IMG/VR virus record: IMGVR_UViG_3300037493_002198
Span: 1 to 50,605 of that record
Source: a virus
Strand: one strand, 5' to 3'
Length of the DNA stretch: 50,605 nucleotides
Part shown: positions 16,601 through 24,298 of the stretch, piece by piece
Position numbering within the stretch: position 1 is the stretch's first letter
How the letters are laid out: every line of letters begins with the position of its first letter
Translations under genes and position numbers: made by a program
Notes under the pieces: model-generated
Database searches by the model: none
Told to the model about the DNA's origin: nothing
What the model saw: only the letters and a program-made list of their open reading frames with translations

Positions 16601-18365
16601 CACGAATGCACTTGTTGCAACTCAATTCCCACTTACTAATAGAAGTGTACAGGGTGACTTAGTATATACCACAACAGCCCAACCTAAATTATTGGCATTA
16701 GTCGGAGATATTGCGGGAAATTCATATTTATCCCAATATGATTATGCAACAGGTATTCTTGAGGTTGATGTTAATATTAATGTAATCAATGGTCCTTTTG
16801 GTTTATTTATTGAAAACGGTCAAATTTATGTAACTTCCGCAAATGGACAAATATGGGGGGTTGGTTTGACTTTCCCTTACCCATTAACATTAATCCAAAA
16901 TTCACCTTATCCAGTTGGTGGAGCATCAAGTATCCCTGAGTGTTCAGATGTGGAGTTATACCTTAGTGGTGCCACACCAACACCAACTCCAACTAATACG
17001 GTTACACCAACCGTAACACCAACAAACACCCAAACACCCACAGTTACCCCAACAGATCCTCCACCGACGTATTCTCCAACACCAACAAATACTCCAACAA
17101 ATACCTCAACCACAACTATTACCCCAACCCCAACCACAACTATCACCCCCACTAAAACAAATACCCCAACTCCAACCCCAACAAACCCAATAGGTGGTTG
17201 TTGCCCGATAGATAATGCATTACCATTAGAATTACCTGTAAACATAAGTGGAGTTACAATAAGTGAAACACATACAGGATTTGTATCACAAGGATCACCA
17301 ATAACTTTTGTTCCTTCATGTGGATCATCATCAATCACATTAAACCCACCACTATTATTAGGTCAAAACGCATTCTCATATGTGTTAACATTTAGTAATC
17401 CTGTAAATAACTTAACAATTAGATTAGTTAATTATAGATATACACCAACAGGTACCGATTCATATACAATCACCACAAATAGTGGTAACCCAGTAATAAC
17501 ATCATGTGAGTATTGTTGTGCAACTATTGTTAATAATGTTATTACGGCAACACAAGACCTGACCAATATTTACTGTAACAGTACTTTTGGTATTGGTAGT
17601 GGTTTATTTACCTTTAACGCAGTGGTTCCATTCACAACACTTACAATTGCAGGTCCGGGTAATGGATCAAGTGGTGTTTACGCATCTATCTGTAATTTTG
17701 ATGCAATACCTGCGGTAACACCAACTCCAACACCAACCAAAACTCCAACACCAACTCCAACACCTCAACCAGCAATATTAACATATTTAGTTAATGATTG
17801 TTGTACCCGAACACCAAAATATGTTAATTTACCAAACTATTTTGTTGCGGGTAATGTCATTGTTGGATCAGATTTTAAATGTTATGTAGTTGTTAATGTT
17901 CAATTTGGTATAGTAAATTTAACATGGTTTAATAACATAACATTTAGTAGTTGTGTTGATTGTTTAACTGAATTACCATGTACAACACCAACCCCAACAC
18001 CAACTAATACTAAGACTCCAACACCAACAGTTACTAAAACTCCAACGGTAACCCCAACGATAACCCCAACTAAAACGGTAACACCAACTAAAACGGTAAC
18101 ACCAACACCAACTAAAACGGTAACACCAACAGTAACTAAAACAAAAACTCCAACTCCAACACCAACACCAAGTTGTTTTTATTATAGAATTGTTAATAAT
18201 AATGCAACAAAAGAGATTTCAATAACATTTACACCTTGTTGTCTTACCGAAATTTCACCATTAATTATTGGACCATTAGGGATAACTTTTATTTGTTCGT
18301 CTACCACACCATCAGTACCTGCGAATGTTACCGCTACTTTATTAGGAAATTGTCCTACTTGTTAA
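13677..18365 (+). CDS. Giant Pro/Thr-linker modular adhesin
   Basis: The product is 1562 aa. Visible order: an N-terminal domain (1-85); a Cys-rich module (about 88-165, CC...CGPC...PC); PT; beta module copy 2 (about 194-357); PT with DPPPTP; a 240-residue repeat-rich domain resembling a beta-propeller (about 392-641: NKLWILMQPG, KMIMTTSDN, FFYIPTTNG); PT; beta module copy 3 (about 670-843); PT; a second propeller-like domain (about 861-1097: NKIFMYTSDKIYEYD, GQIYVTSANGQIWG); a long PT tract containing the shared 41-residue string; beta module copy 4 (about 1180-1343); PT; a Cys-rich module (about 1365-1435); a KTPTPT tract; and a terminal Cys domain. It is probably a long flexible virion fibre. 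It follows the protease gene by 29 nt, likely in the same transcript. Confidence 0.6.
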   Translation: MNYDFNFIGYYNSKPSWVGYDGATPLTIRWNLNGYWEMIGWPYCGEPRSTDNDSFPDINWFIYDPSNTCSSTSFDVTIGACPLPGIASFQSCCDSNVIIRITDIPIGLFPFSTNSYYLISAFFTGCLTYVSPSTPPTLFFSFDDLTDQLIEQLGGCGPCTINYPCDAVTPTPTPTTLPPTPTPTPVCPICPTVSALPVLGSSTTINGVTVTASGFGDVSFTSSFGFVSWCMVGSPPTVNGNVWLGPTSSFTYILNFSVPVNNIVIRLINYNINSSGSESFTFTTNTGNPILSSCDYCCATINGNVVTAAYCPLGSPSADMGGGTFTISNSSSFTTLTVTGPGGLGGTIMDICSDSVQPPSTPTPTPTVTPTDPPPTPSNTPSSTPAPVNTDCFPLLMENSWTGSGFLLKVYVYDPINSIATQINLPQSTGITGQGIANTTNKLWILMQPGNIREWNITLSPWSAVWSRDIISPDLTIPDIGWLANGLCVYRDPITNLINPNILVSMGYNVPVIGGFQVVLVDITGSVWVKTPIYTFPSTTRVVEDIIMNQNGKMIMTTSDNLTGQAYITQLQFVGGSWQSQIDFPIPITVAQSIFQWGTFFYIPTTNGILYTIQTSPPYTTTLLGSLTPAGVMDSSQSEDCVTLEFTVPAPTPTPTQTPVSVVCCENEYEAPLLGNSVVINGITVTGSGSGSVISLSLPNPAIPGCETIPLPFNNCVRLGNNSFPFNLNPSFIYTMTFSSPVNDVTIHLIDYTIVNGIPESFTITTDVGNPTISGCGNCCSVITNNTITASLSGTNCIITIFGQDGGSGRFTISASSSFTTLTISGPGGGGGSLLKLCDIGTPLTPTPTSTPTVTPTPGLPCLAECNILFNNSPDIFSYNFLLNTSTYLNPFISGFIPGSSDIAHTSNKIFMYTSDKIYEYDYINCPFSASFNRIINIPVGTQLGNGLTAINNTTLVSTNGFSLGQLCIEIDITTTNALVATQFPLTNRSVQGDLVYTTTAQPKLLALVGDIAGNSYLSQYDYATGILEVDVNINVINGPFGLFIENGQIYVTSANGQIWGVGLTFPYPLTLIQNSPYPVGGASSIPECSDVELYLSGATPTPTPTNTVTPTVTPTNTQTPTVTPTDPPPTYSPTPTNTPTNTSTTTITPTPTTTITPTKTNTPTPTPTNPIGGCCPIDNALPLELPVNISGVTISETHTGFVSQGSPITFVPSCGSSSITLNPPLLLGQNAFSYVLTFSNPVNNLTIRLVNYRYTPTGTDSYTITTNSGNPVITSCEYCCATIVNNVITATQDLTNIYCNSTFGIGSGLFTFNAVVPFTTLTIAGPGNGSSGVYASICNFDAIPAVTPTPTPTKTPTPTPTPQPAILTYLVNDCCTRTPKYVNLPNYFVAGNVIVGSDFKCYVVVNVQFGIVNLTWFNNITFSSCVDCLTELPCTTPTPTPTNTKTPTPTVTKTPTVTPTITPTKTVTPTKTVTPTPTKTVTPTVTKTKTPTPTPTPSCFYYRIVNNNATKEISITFTPCCLTEISPLIIGPLGITFICSSTTPSVPANVTATLLGNCPTC
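14256..14748 (+). repeat. Beta-rich module, copy 2 of 4
   Basis: INGVTVTASGFGDVSF to GTIMDICSD, with FSVPVNNIVIRL and SFTTLTVTGPGG in the conserved positions. Confidence 0.75.
15684..16206 (+). repeat. Beta-rich module, copy 3 of 4
   Basis: INGITVTGSGSGSVIS to GGSLLKLCD, with FSSPVNDVTIHL and SFTTLTISGPGG in the conserved positions. Confidence 0.75.
16983..17105 (+). repeat. 123-nt segment shared with 3224-3346
   Basis: Encodes the same 41 residues as 3224-3346, including [17 protein letters not shown]. Differences in the DNA are mostly synonymous. Confidence 0.8.
17216..17704 (+). repeat. Beta-rich module, copy 4 of 4
   Basis: ISGVTISETHTGFVSQ to GVYASICNF, with FSNPVNNLTIRL and FTTLTIAGPGNG in the conserved positions. 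Confidence 0.75.
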
Positions 18366-18372
18366 AAATAAT

Positions 18373-18401
18373 TTGACACACGATTATTTTTTTCATATAT
18401 T
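18373..18401 (+). promoter_or_regulatory. Sigma70-like promoter of DNA polymerase gene
   Basis: TTGACA (18373-18378), a 17-nt spacer, then TATATT (18396-18401): a near-consensus primary-sigma promoter, 16 nt before the polymerase ATG. It also reads as Bacteroidota-style TTTG (18372-18375), 20 nt, TATATTTA. A TATTTAT (18398-18404) overlaps the -10, so both promoter classes may converge here. Confidence 0.7.
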
Positions 18402-18417
18402 TATTTGAAGAAGGTGA

Positions 18418-21258
18418 ATGTCGATATACTCGGCAGCCAATGTACCAAATTTAAATTATATGATATCACAAGAAGAAATTAAAAGTTTCCTAGAAGGGAA
18501 TGATCCTGAGCAGCATATAGTTGCCGTAGAGTTTGATTATGTATCAGACAACATTTTTAAAATCAAAGAAGTACCGGGAAAGGGTAAAGTTATCCAACAA
18601 GATTCATTCATTGCATTCGCTTGGGTTGGTGATCTACATGGATTAAATTTTTACGAAGGATCCAAATCATTACAAAAACAAGCGATGGGTAAATACGGTA
18701 TTATCATAGAAAAACTCCGAACAGATGGTAATGAACGATTAGAGAATGGTTTAACATTTATTGTTAAATCAATCAAAGGTTATCGCACATTAATTCAATT
18801 CTTCCGTGATGGTGGAATTGATCCTTGGGGTGAAAAGGCAAAAGACAAAATATTAATGGTTTCACCCGTGGAACAATACCTCATCTCAAAAGAGAAAAGA
18901 TTATTTAAAGGGTTTGAGGAATACAATGATATAACAAGATTTGTATTTGACCTTGAGACGACCTCATTAGAACCAAAGGATGGTCGTATATTCATGATTG
19001 GGATGAAAACAAATAAAGGTTTCCAAAAAGTTATTGAATGTTCAAATGTTGATGAAGAACGAGCAGGTCTTGTTGAGTTCTTTAGAACAATAGATGAAAT
19101 CAGACCATCGATTATTGCCGGTTATAATTCAGCAAACTTTGACTGGTTTTGGATTTTTGAGAGATGTAAAGCACTAAACTTAGATATTAAGAGAATTGCA
19201 ACATCAATGAATGGAAAGAAAACAATCTCACAAAGAGATTCAATGTTAAAATTGGCAAATGAGGTTGAAAGATTCAATCAAGTTCAAATGTGGGGATATA
19301 ATGTAATTGATATTATTCACTCAGTTCGTAGATCACAAGCAATCAACTCAAACATTAAAGAGGCAGGTTTAAAGTATATTACAAAGTTTATTGATGCCGA
19401 AGCAAAAGATCGTATCTACATTGATCACACAAGTATTGGACCAATGTATGCAGAAAAAGATGAATATTGGTTAAATACCGAAAATGGTAAGTACAAAAAA
19501 GTTGGTATTGACACAACGGTAGATGAGATATGTGTTAGACGAGGAGATGTATATCTTAAAACAACGGGGGACAACATAGTTGAACGTTATCTTGACGATG
19601 ACCTTGAAGAAACTTTGATTGTGGACGATGAATTCAACCAAGCAACATTTCTATTGGCGTCCTTAGTTCCGACAACATATGAAAGAGCATCTACAATGGG
19701 TACCGCAACATTATGGAAAATGGTAATGTTGGCTTGGTCATATAAATATGGTTTATCAATCCCTAAGAAAAAAGAACGAAGAAGTTTTGTTGGTGGTCTA
19801 TCACGATTATTAAAAGTAGGGTACTCTAAGGACGTTCTTAAACTTGACTACTCGTCACTATACCCATCCATTCAGTTAGTTCACGACGTGTTCCCTGAGT
19901 GTGATATAACGGGAGCAATGAAGGGGTTATTAACTTACTTCCGTAACTCTCGTATTATGTATAAGAATTTAGCCGCAGAATACAAGACTATCGATAAGAA
20001 AAAATCGACCTCATTTGACCGTAAACAATTACCTATTAAAATCTTTATCAATGCGTTCTTCGGATCATTATCGGCACCACAGGTATTTCCATGGGGAGAT
20101 ATTGACATGGGGGAACAAATTACTTGTACGGGTAGACAATACCTACGACAAATGTTAAAGTTCTTTAGTAAACGAGGATATAGTCCTCTCGTATGTGACA
20201 CCGATGGTATGAACTTCTCATTACCTGAGGGTGGTGTTGATGACAGAGTTTACATTGGTAAAGGAAAAAATTGGTTGGTTAAAGAGGGTAAAGAATATCG
20301 TGGTTATAATGCCGATGTTGCGGAGTTTAACGATATATTTATGAAAGGTGAAATGGGACTTGATTGTGATGGTACTTGGGATTCTTGTATTAATTTGTCT
20401 CGTAAGAACTACGCAACGATGGAACAAAATGGTAAAGTTAAACTAACGGGTAATAGTATTAAATCCAAAAAGATGCCAAAATATATTGAGAAGTTCTTAG
20501 ATAAGGGAGTTAAACAATTACTTAGAGGTGAGGGAAAAGAATTTATCGAATGGTATCATGAGTATATACAAAAAATATTTGACCAACGAGTTCCATTGGC
20601 TGAGATTGCATCTAAATCAAGAGTTAAATTAAGTGTTGAGGATTATCTTAAACGTAGTAAACAAACCACTATATCAGGTAATCTTAATTCGCGAATGGCA
20701 CATATGGAACTTCTCATAAAAGATAATATACAAGCAAATCTTGGTGATACGATTCTATATGTTAACAATGGAACAAAGGCATCTCATGGTGATGTTCAAA
20801 AAGTTAACAAATTAAAAAAAGGATGGACAGAGGAACAACTTAATTATTATTTTGTTAATAATGGAAAATTTCCTGACGACTCATTAACATCAATGATACA
20901 ACTTAACTGTTATCGTATTGATCCATCGGATTTAGAGAATAACCCCGAAATGTTAGGAGAATATAATATCCAAAGAGCAATTGCAACATTTAACAAACGA
21001 GTGGAACCTTTGATGATTGTGTTTGATGATGAGGTTAGAGATACTTTATTAGTTAAAGATCCTGAAGATAGAAGTTTTTACACAACCGAGCAATGTAAGT
21101 TGATTAATGGTAAACCATTTAGTCCTGAAGACCAAGATGATGTTTATGAAAACTTAATCAAAATGGAACAAGGTGAAGTTGATTTTTGGCAATCAGTTGG
21201 TATTAGCCCTGACCACATCTACGATATTGCCGAACCAGGTTGGGAACAATACCTATAA
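18418..21258 (+). CDS. 43: Family B DNA polymerase with 3'-5' exonuclease (T4 gp43-like)
   Basis: The product is 946 aa, close to T4 gp43. Exonuclease motif I is FVFDLETTSL (D178, E180) and Exo II is GYNSANFDWFW (D242). Polymerase motif A is LDYSSLYPS (D477), motif B is KIFINAFFGSLSA, and motif C is VCDTDGMNFS (D594, D596). All catalytic acids are present, so it should be an active replicative polymerase with proofreading. The C-terminus is acidic, as expected for clamp contact. Unlike most genes here it has a Shine-Dalgarno-like AAGGTGA directly before its ATG and a sigma70-like promoter, suggesting early or middle expression. It ends convergently with the reverse-strand block, only 20 nt from the next gene's stop. 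Confidence 0.95.
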   Translation: MSIYSAANVPNLNYMISQEEIKSFLEGNDPEQHIVAVEFDYVSDNIFKIKEVPGKGKVIQQDSFIAFAWVGDLHGLNFYEGSKSLQKQAMGKYGIIIEKLRTDGNERLENGLTFIVKSIKGYRTLIQFFRDGGIDPWGEKAKDKILMVSPVEQYLISKEKRLFKGFEEYNDITRFVFDLETTSLEPKDGRIFMIGMKTNKGFQKVIECSNVDEERAGLVEFFRTIDEIRPSIIAGYNSANFDWFWIFERCKALNLDIKRIATSMNGKKTISQRDSMLKLANEVERFNQVQMWGYNVIDIIHSVRRSQAINSNIKEAGLKYITKFIDAEAKDRIYIDHTSIGPMYAEKDEYWLNTENGKYKKVGIDTTVDEICVRRGDVYLKTTGDNIVERYLDDDLEETLIVDDEFNQATFLLASLVPTTYERASTMGTATLWKMVMLAWSYKYGLSIPKKKERRSFVGGLSRLLKVGYSKDVLKLDYSSLYPSIQLVHDVFPECDITGAMKGLLTYFRNSRIMYKNLAAEYKTIDKKKSTSFDRKQLPIKIFINAFFGSLSAPQVFPWGDIDMGEQITCTGRQYLRQMLKFFSKRGYSPLVCDTDGMNFSLPEGGVDDRVYIGKGKNWLVKEGKEYRGYNADVAEFNDIFMKGEMGLDCDGTWDSCINLSRKNYATMEQNGKVKLTGNSIKSKKMPKYIEKFLDKGVKQLLRGEGKEFIEWYHEYIQKIFDQRVPLAEIASKSRVKLSVEDYLKRSKQTTISGNLNSRMAHMELLIKDNIQANLGDTILYVNNGTKASHGDVQKVNKLKKGWTEEQLNYYFVNNGKFPDDSLTSMIQLNCYRIDPSDLENNPEMLGEYNIQRAIATFNKRVEPLMIVFDDEVRDTLLVKDPEDRSFYTTEQCKLINGKPFSPEDQDDVYENLIKMEQGEVDFWQSVGISPDHIYDIAEPGWEQYL

Positions 21259-21278
21259 GTTTCTTAAATGATGAGGTT

Positions 21279-21626
21279 TTAAGATATCTTCAACCCGTCT
21301 GAAGATAGTATATACCAGTTTCTTTCCACATAATGAAACTGTACGCAAGCCCCCCAATCTAATTGGAGTTCGTCCCATTCCTCATCAATTTTACCAATGT
21401 CAGGTAATACCCTAACACTTGTTAATACTTTTACTATTACTTTAGTATTCTTTGTGGAATCTAAAGTGATCGTTGTTTGGTTAATATTTTTAGCAATAAT
21501 TAATTTTTCACCATTAGAAGAATACTCAGGTTCAGAAACAATTTTATATTCGGGAATTACAGGCGGATTAATAGATTGTCCTCGTCTAATTGTTTTTCTT
21601 TGTGGGATATTAATTATTTGTGGCAT
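21279..21626 (-). CDS. Small virion-associated-like protein, unknown
   Basis: The product is 115 aa, beta-strand rich with no Cys cluster or membrane segment. It begins MPQIINIPQRKTIRRGQS and ends WGACVQFHYVERNWYILSSD with GLKIS. The GACV..........WYI.SSDG ending resembles the C-terminal turn of small phage structural and fibre-tip proteins, recalled from general experience, not a search. It starts 1 nt after the stop of the gp13-like gene, so it is co-transcribed and probably translationally coupled with it. A head or neck accessory role is likely but unproven. Confidence 0.45.
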   Translation of the reverse strand: MPQIINIPQRKTIRRGQSINPPVIPEYKIVSEPEYSSNGEKLIIAKNINQTTITLDSTKNTKVIVKVLTSVRVLPDIGKIDEEWDELQLDWGACVQFHYVERNWYILSSDGLKIS

Positions 21627-21627
21627 A

Positions 21628-22752
21628 TTATATAACGTAAATTTGTCTTGGCATCGCTCTAAACTTAAGTGATTTATTTAAGTTTTCCGCAATTAATGCT
21701 TCTCGTTCCATTACTTTTTCAGGTTTTAACCTTGTTAATCTACCTTCAGGTCCGGTAAGTTCATCAATAAGTTTTGTTTTTTCATCTTTTGCCTCAGTTG
21801 CTAAAGATGTATAATCCATTGTTAACTCAGAATCGGGGGTTTTAATGTTACCACTAAATTTACCTCGAACTCTTGCCAATGTTTCTTTACAGTATGCGGT
21901 AAACCATCTACGAACCCAAACTTGTGCCGGATTATTTAGATCAACCCAAGACATCTGTTGGAATGGAACGTCCGATGGCATTTGAATGATGTCTGGGTTA
22001 TTTTTTAAACAATTGTCTTTATCTTCCTCACAGGCATCATAATACCAATACCAAACTCTACCTTTCATTAATGTACCATTTCCAAAGTCAAATTTACCTC
22101 CGGGTGTATTCATTAAGTGAATCGCTTTTTTACCTTCAGGTAACGCTGTAACCCTATATGTTAAATCACCTTGTATTATTCTTCTTTGTATATTAATTTC
22201 TTGCATTCTTAACAACATATCAAACGCTGGCATCATAAAGTAACTACCTGCCATATTACCCATTTGAGTAAATCCGCCAGGTCCCCCCAATCCTCCACCG
22301 GCAATTCCACCAAAAGTCCACGGATCTATTAATGTATTATTTAATTCTGCCGGAGAAAACCACAGTAATTCGTTAAGTTCTCTACACGCAGGTATTTCAT
22401 AAATTTGTTGGTTACCAACTAATTGAATGTAATCTTTCTTTAAAACATAGTCACCACCAGCCTGTAATCCTACAATTTTAGAATAGGCATATGTGTATCT
22501 TGTTTCATAATCTAAACTTTTAGAAATAAATGCCTTTGCCAAAGATTGGGTTTCAACATTTAACCCCCAAAGGTTTGACCATTGAGATTCAATTAACCAA
22601 TCTTGGATATATTGTGAATAATCATCAATAGAGAATTCTAACAATGTGTCCATTTGTTCATCCTCTAACTCGACACTACGAAGTGGTGCACCTAATAGAT
22701 GACGAATTCTTGTGTATAATTTACTTCTTTCTGGTTCTGAAATTATTGCCAT
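21628..22752 (-). CDS. Neck protein, T4 gp13-like
   Basis: The product is 374 aa. The N-terminus (RHLLGAPLRSVELEDEQMDT followed by LLEFSIDDYSQYIQDWL) matches the gp13-like pattern LG.P...VEl.DEQ.d..l..a...y. A Gly-rich insert (GGIAGGGLGGPGG) follows at about 147-160, then VDLNNPAQVWVRRWFTAYCK with ETLARVRGKFSG, a conserved stretch of head-completion proteins in marine myoviruses, and a basic C-terminus. Gp13 sits on the portal and joins head to tail. It is separated from its usual partner gp14 (26536) by a reverse-strand block, an uncommon arrangement. It has a TATTTATA motif upstream (complement 22765-22772). Confidence 0.6.
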   Translation of the reverse strand: MAIISEPERSKLYTRIRHLLGAPLRSVELEDEQMDTLLEFSIDDYSQYIQDWLIESQWSNLWGLNVETQSLAKAFISKSLDYETRYTYAYSKIVGLQAGGDYVLKKDYIQLVGNQQIYEIPACRELNELLWFSPAELNNTLIDPWTFGGIAGGGLGGPGGFTQMGNMAGSYFMMPAFDMLLRMQEINIQRRIIQGDLTYRVTALPEGKKAIHLMNTPGGKFDFGNGTLMKGRVWYWYYDACEEDKDNCLKNNPDIIQMPSDVPFQQMSWVDLNNPAQVWVRRWFTAYCKETLARVRGKFSGNIKTPDSELTMDYTSLATEAKDEKTKLIDELTGPEGRLTRLKPEKVMEREALIAENLNKSLKFRAMPRQIYVI

Positions 22753-22764
22753 AAGTTCTTTTTA

Positions 22765-22772
22765 TATAAATA
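22765..22772 (-). promoter_or_regulatory. TATTTATA promoter-like motif
   Basis: On the reverse strand, GATATTTATATA lies 12 nt before the gp13-like ATG, in a 22-nt gap after the metallopeptidase-SOD gene. Confidence 0.5.
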
Positions 22773-22774
22773 TC

Positions 22775-23869
22775 TTATTTTTTAGTTCTTAAAAGATATA
22801 ACTCATTTACAAACTCCCAATTTACGTGATCCCAAAACTTTTTAACATATTCGTCTCTTTTGTTTCTATAACGTAAATAATATGCGTGTTCCCAAACATC
22901 AAGACCTAATAAAGGATAACCACCGTCTTTAACGACACTCATCATTGGATTATCTTGGTTGGGGGTCGATACAACTTTTAATCTACCACTTTTAGTGAGA
23001 ACTAACCAAACCCACCCTGATCCAAATCGATCTTTTGCCGTTTGATTAAATTCATCTTTCATTTTTTTTATGTTACCATATTGTTTTGTAATCTTTTCAA
23101 ATACTTCACCACTTGGTTTTTGTCTTTTCGGAGATAACATTTTCCAAAACAATGCGTGATTAAAGGCACCCCCCGCATTATTTCTAATTGTGATATTATA
23201 TTTACCAATAGATTTAACAATATCTTCTAACTCAACATCACCATAATCTTTTTTAGATAATGCATCATTAAGTTTTTTTACATATCCTTTATAATGTTTA
23301 TTATAATGTACATTCATTGTTTCAGGATCAACAAACTGATTTAATGAGGAATATGAGTATGGTAATTTATCAATACCAATTTTTTTCATTTCCATTAAAA
23401 AATTTTCACGGATGTTTTCCTTTTCAGTTAATAATATTTGTTCGTTTAATAAATTGATTTTTTTTCCAATACCAACTAAACCTTCATACATTATTTTTTC
23501 ATATTTTGGGAAATCACGTTCAAATTTTTTAATTACGGAACCCGCTTCAGAGTTTGCTTCATCCTCATTTGGACCACCAATATCTTGACCTCTTTCCATA
23601 CCTTTAGTTGATCTTTGCCACTCATGAACCCATTCGTGCGCCAATGTTCTACAAACATCTCTGTTTAATCTACCTTTGGTTAAAATTTTAAGTTCCGAAT
23701 TATCATTTCTACTACCCGTTGACATACCTTCAGTTTTCTCACCTAAAAATAAAACTGTAACATCATTTTTAACGGGGTATTTTTTTTGTAGGTATTTTAA
23801 AAAATCCCTCATTAGTTCCCTATCCTCTTTGGACATATCACATTTAATATGTTTAACTGTAACTTTCAT
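22775..23869 (-). CDS. Fusion of HExxH zinc metallopeptidase-like domain and Mn-type superoxide dismutase
   Basis: The product is 364 aa. Residues 1-130 hold LAHEWVHEWQ (H78, E79, H82) followed by GGPNEDEANSEAG, an HExxH plus E-(A)-N arrangement like gluzincins of the ImmA/IrrE kind. About 168-360 is a complete Fe/Mn SOD: LPYSYSSLNQFVDPETM then VHYNKHY (ligand H188, gateway Y196), NNAGGAFNHALFW (H238), FGSGWVWLVL, STPNQDNP (Q305) and LGLDVWEHAYY (D324, H328). All four metal ligands are kept. Gly234 together with Gln305 is the pattern of Mn rather than Fe enzymes. A Lys/Glu-rich helix joins the halves. It has its own TATTTAT motif and follows a terminator. SOD removes superoxide; what the peptidase half does is unknown. 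Confidence 0.85.
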   Translation of the reverse strand: MKVTVKHIKCDMSKEDRELMRDFLKYLQKKYPVKNDVTVLFLGEKTEGMSTGSRNDNSELKILTKGRLNRDVCRTLAHEWVHEWQRSTKGMERGQDIGGPNEDEANSEAGSVIKKFERDFPKYEKIMYEGLVGIGKKINLLNEQILLTEKENIRENFLMEMKKIGIDKLPYSYSSLNQFVDPETMNVHYNKHYKGYVKKLNDALSKKDYGDVELEDIVKSIGKYNITIRNNAGGAFNHALFWKMLSPKRQKPSGEVFEKITKQYGNIKKMKDEFNQTAKDRFGSGWVWLVLTKSGRLKVVSTPNQDNPMMSVVKDGGYPLLGLDVWEHAYYLRYRNKRDEYVKKFWDHVNWEFVNELYLLRTKK

Positions 23870-23874
23870 TAATC

Positions 23875-23881
23875 ATAAATA
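23875..23881 (-). promoter_or_regulatory. TATTTAT promoter-like motif
   Basis: GATATTTATGATT on the reverse strand ends only 5 nt before the ATG at 23869. If it is a promoter, the mRNA would be nearly leaderless or the true start lies further in (Met12 of the product). Confidence 0.4.
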
Positions 23882-23890
23882 TCATATAAA

Positions 23891-23917
23891 ACAAAAAACC
23901 CACCGAGTGGTGGGTTT
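23891..23917 (-). terminator. Rho-independent terminator
   Basis: Perfect 9-bp stem AAACCCACC (23896-23904) / GGTGGGTTT (23909-23917) with a GAGT loop. On the reverse strand it is followed by TTTTTTGTTTT, so it ends the 24298-23933 transcript just before the promoter of the SOD fusion gene. Confidence 0.85.
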
Positions 23918-23932
23918 AATAATTTTATTTTT

Positions 23933-24298
23933 TTAATTCAGATCTTCTTCTGGCTCTTCTTCTGATGGTGGTTCTTCGTTAAGAAATAAACCTAACTCAG
24001 TTGCCTTTGTTGTCATACAGTTAAAAAATGTATCGTACACGTTTGTTGGTGTTGTTGTAATATTTTGACTTAAACTATTCATTACGTAACTTCTACAATT
24101 TAAAAAATTTTCTTTTGTTTCAATTTGTTGACAAGGACCAGGAATCATATCAATAGAATACCCTAACATATCAAAGCAGTTAATAAAATCATCAGTTGAC
24201 TCAACTAATAAACCTTTTTGTTTAAGATATCTTTGCTCAACAATTAAATTAGCTTGTTGAGTTTTTCTAATTTTAGTTTGACTCCTACTATTTGACAT
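23933..24298 (-). CDS. Hypothetical protein, acidic C-terminus
   Basis: The product is 121 aa and unrecognised. The N-terminus is basic and Gln-rich (MSNSRSQTKIRKTQQANLIV), the middle has four spaced Cys (CFDML, PCQQ, NCRSY, NCMTT), and the tail is strongly acidic (EEPPSEEEPEEDLN). Its ATG overlaps the stop of the gene before it (TAATG, 1 nt shared), so the pair is translationally coupled. Both have regularly spaced Cys and similar size and may form a complex. A strong terminator follows. Confidence 0.6.
   Translation of the reverse strand: MSNSRSQTKIRKTQQANLIVEQRYLKQKGLLVESTDDFINCFDMLGYSIDMIPGPCQQIETKENFLNCRSYVMNSLSQNITTTPTNVYDTFFNCMTTKATELGLFLNEEPPSEEEPEEDLN

Noticed and set aside
21283-21305. 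Perfect 8-bp hairpin TATCTTCA/TGAAGATA near the convergent ends of the polymerase and the 115-aa gene
   Set aside because: No T-run follows on either strand and it lies inside coding sequence of the 115-aa protein; it may be chance.
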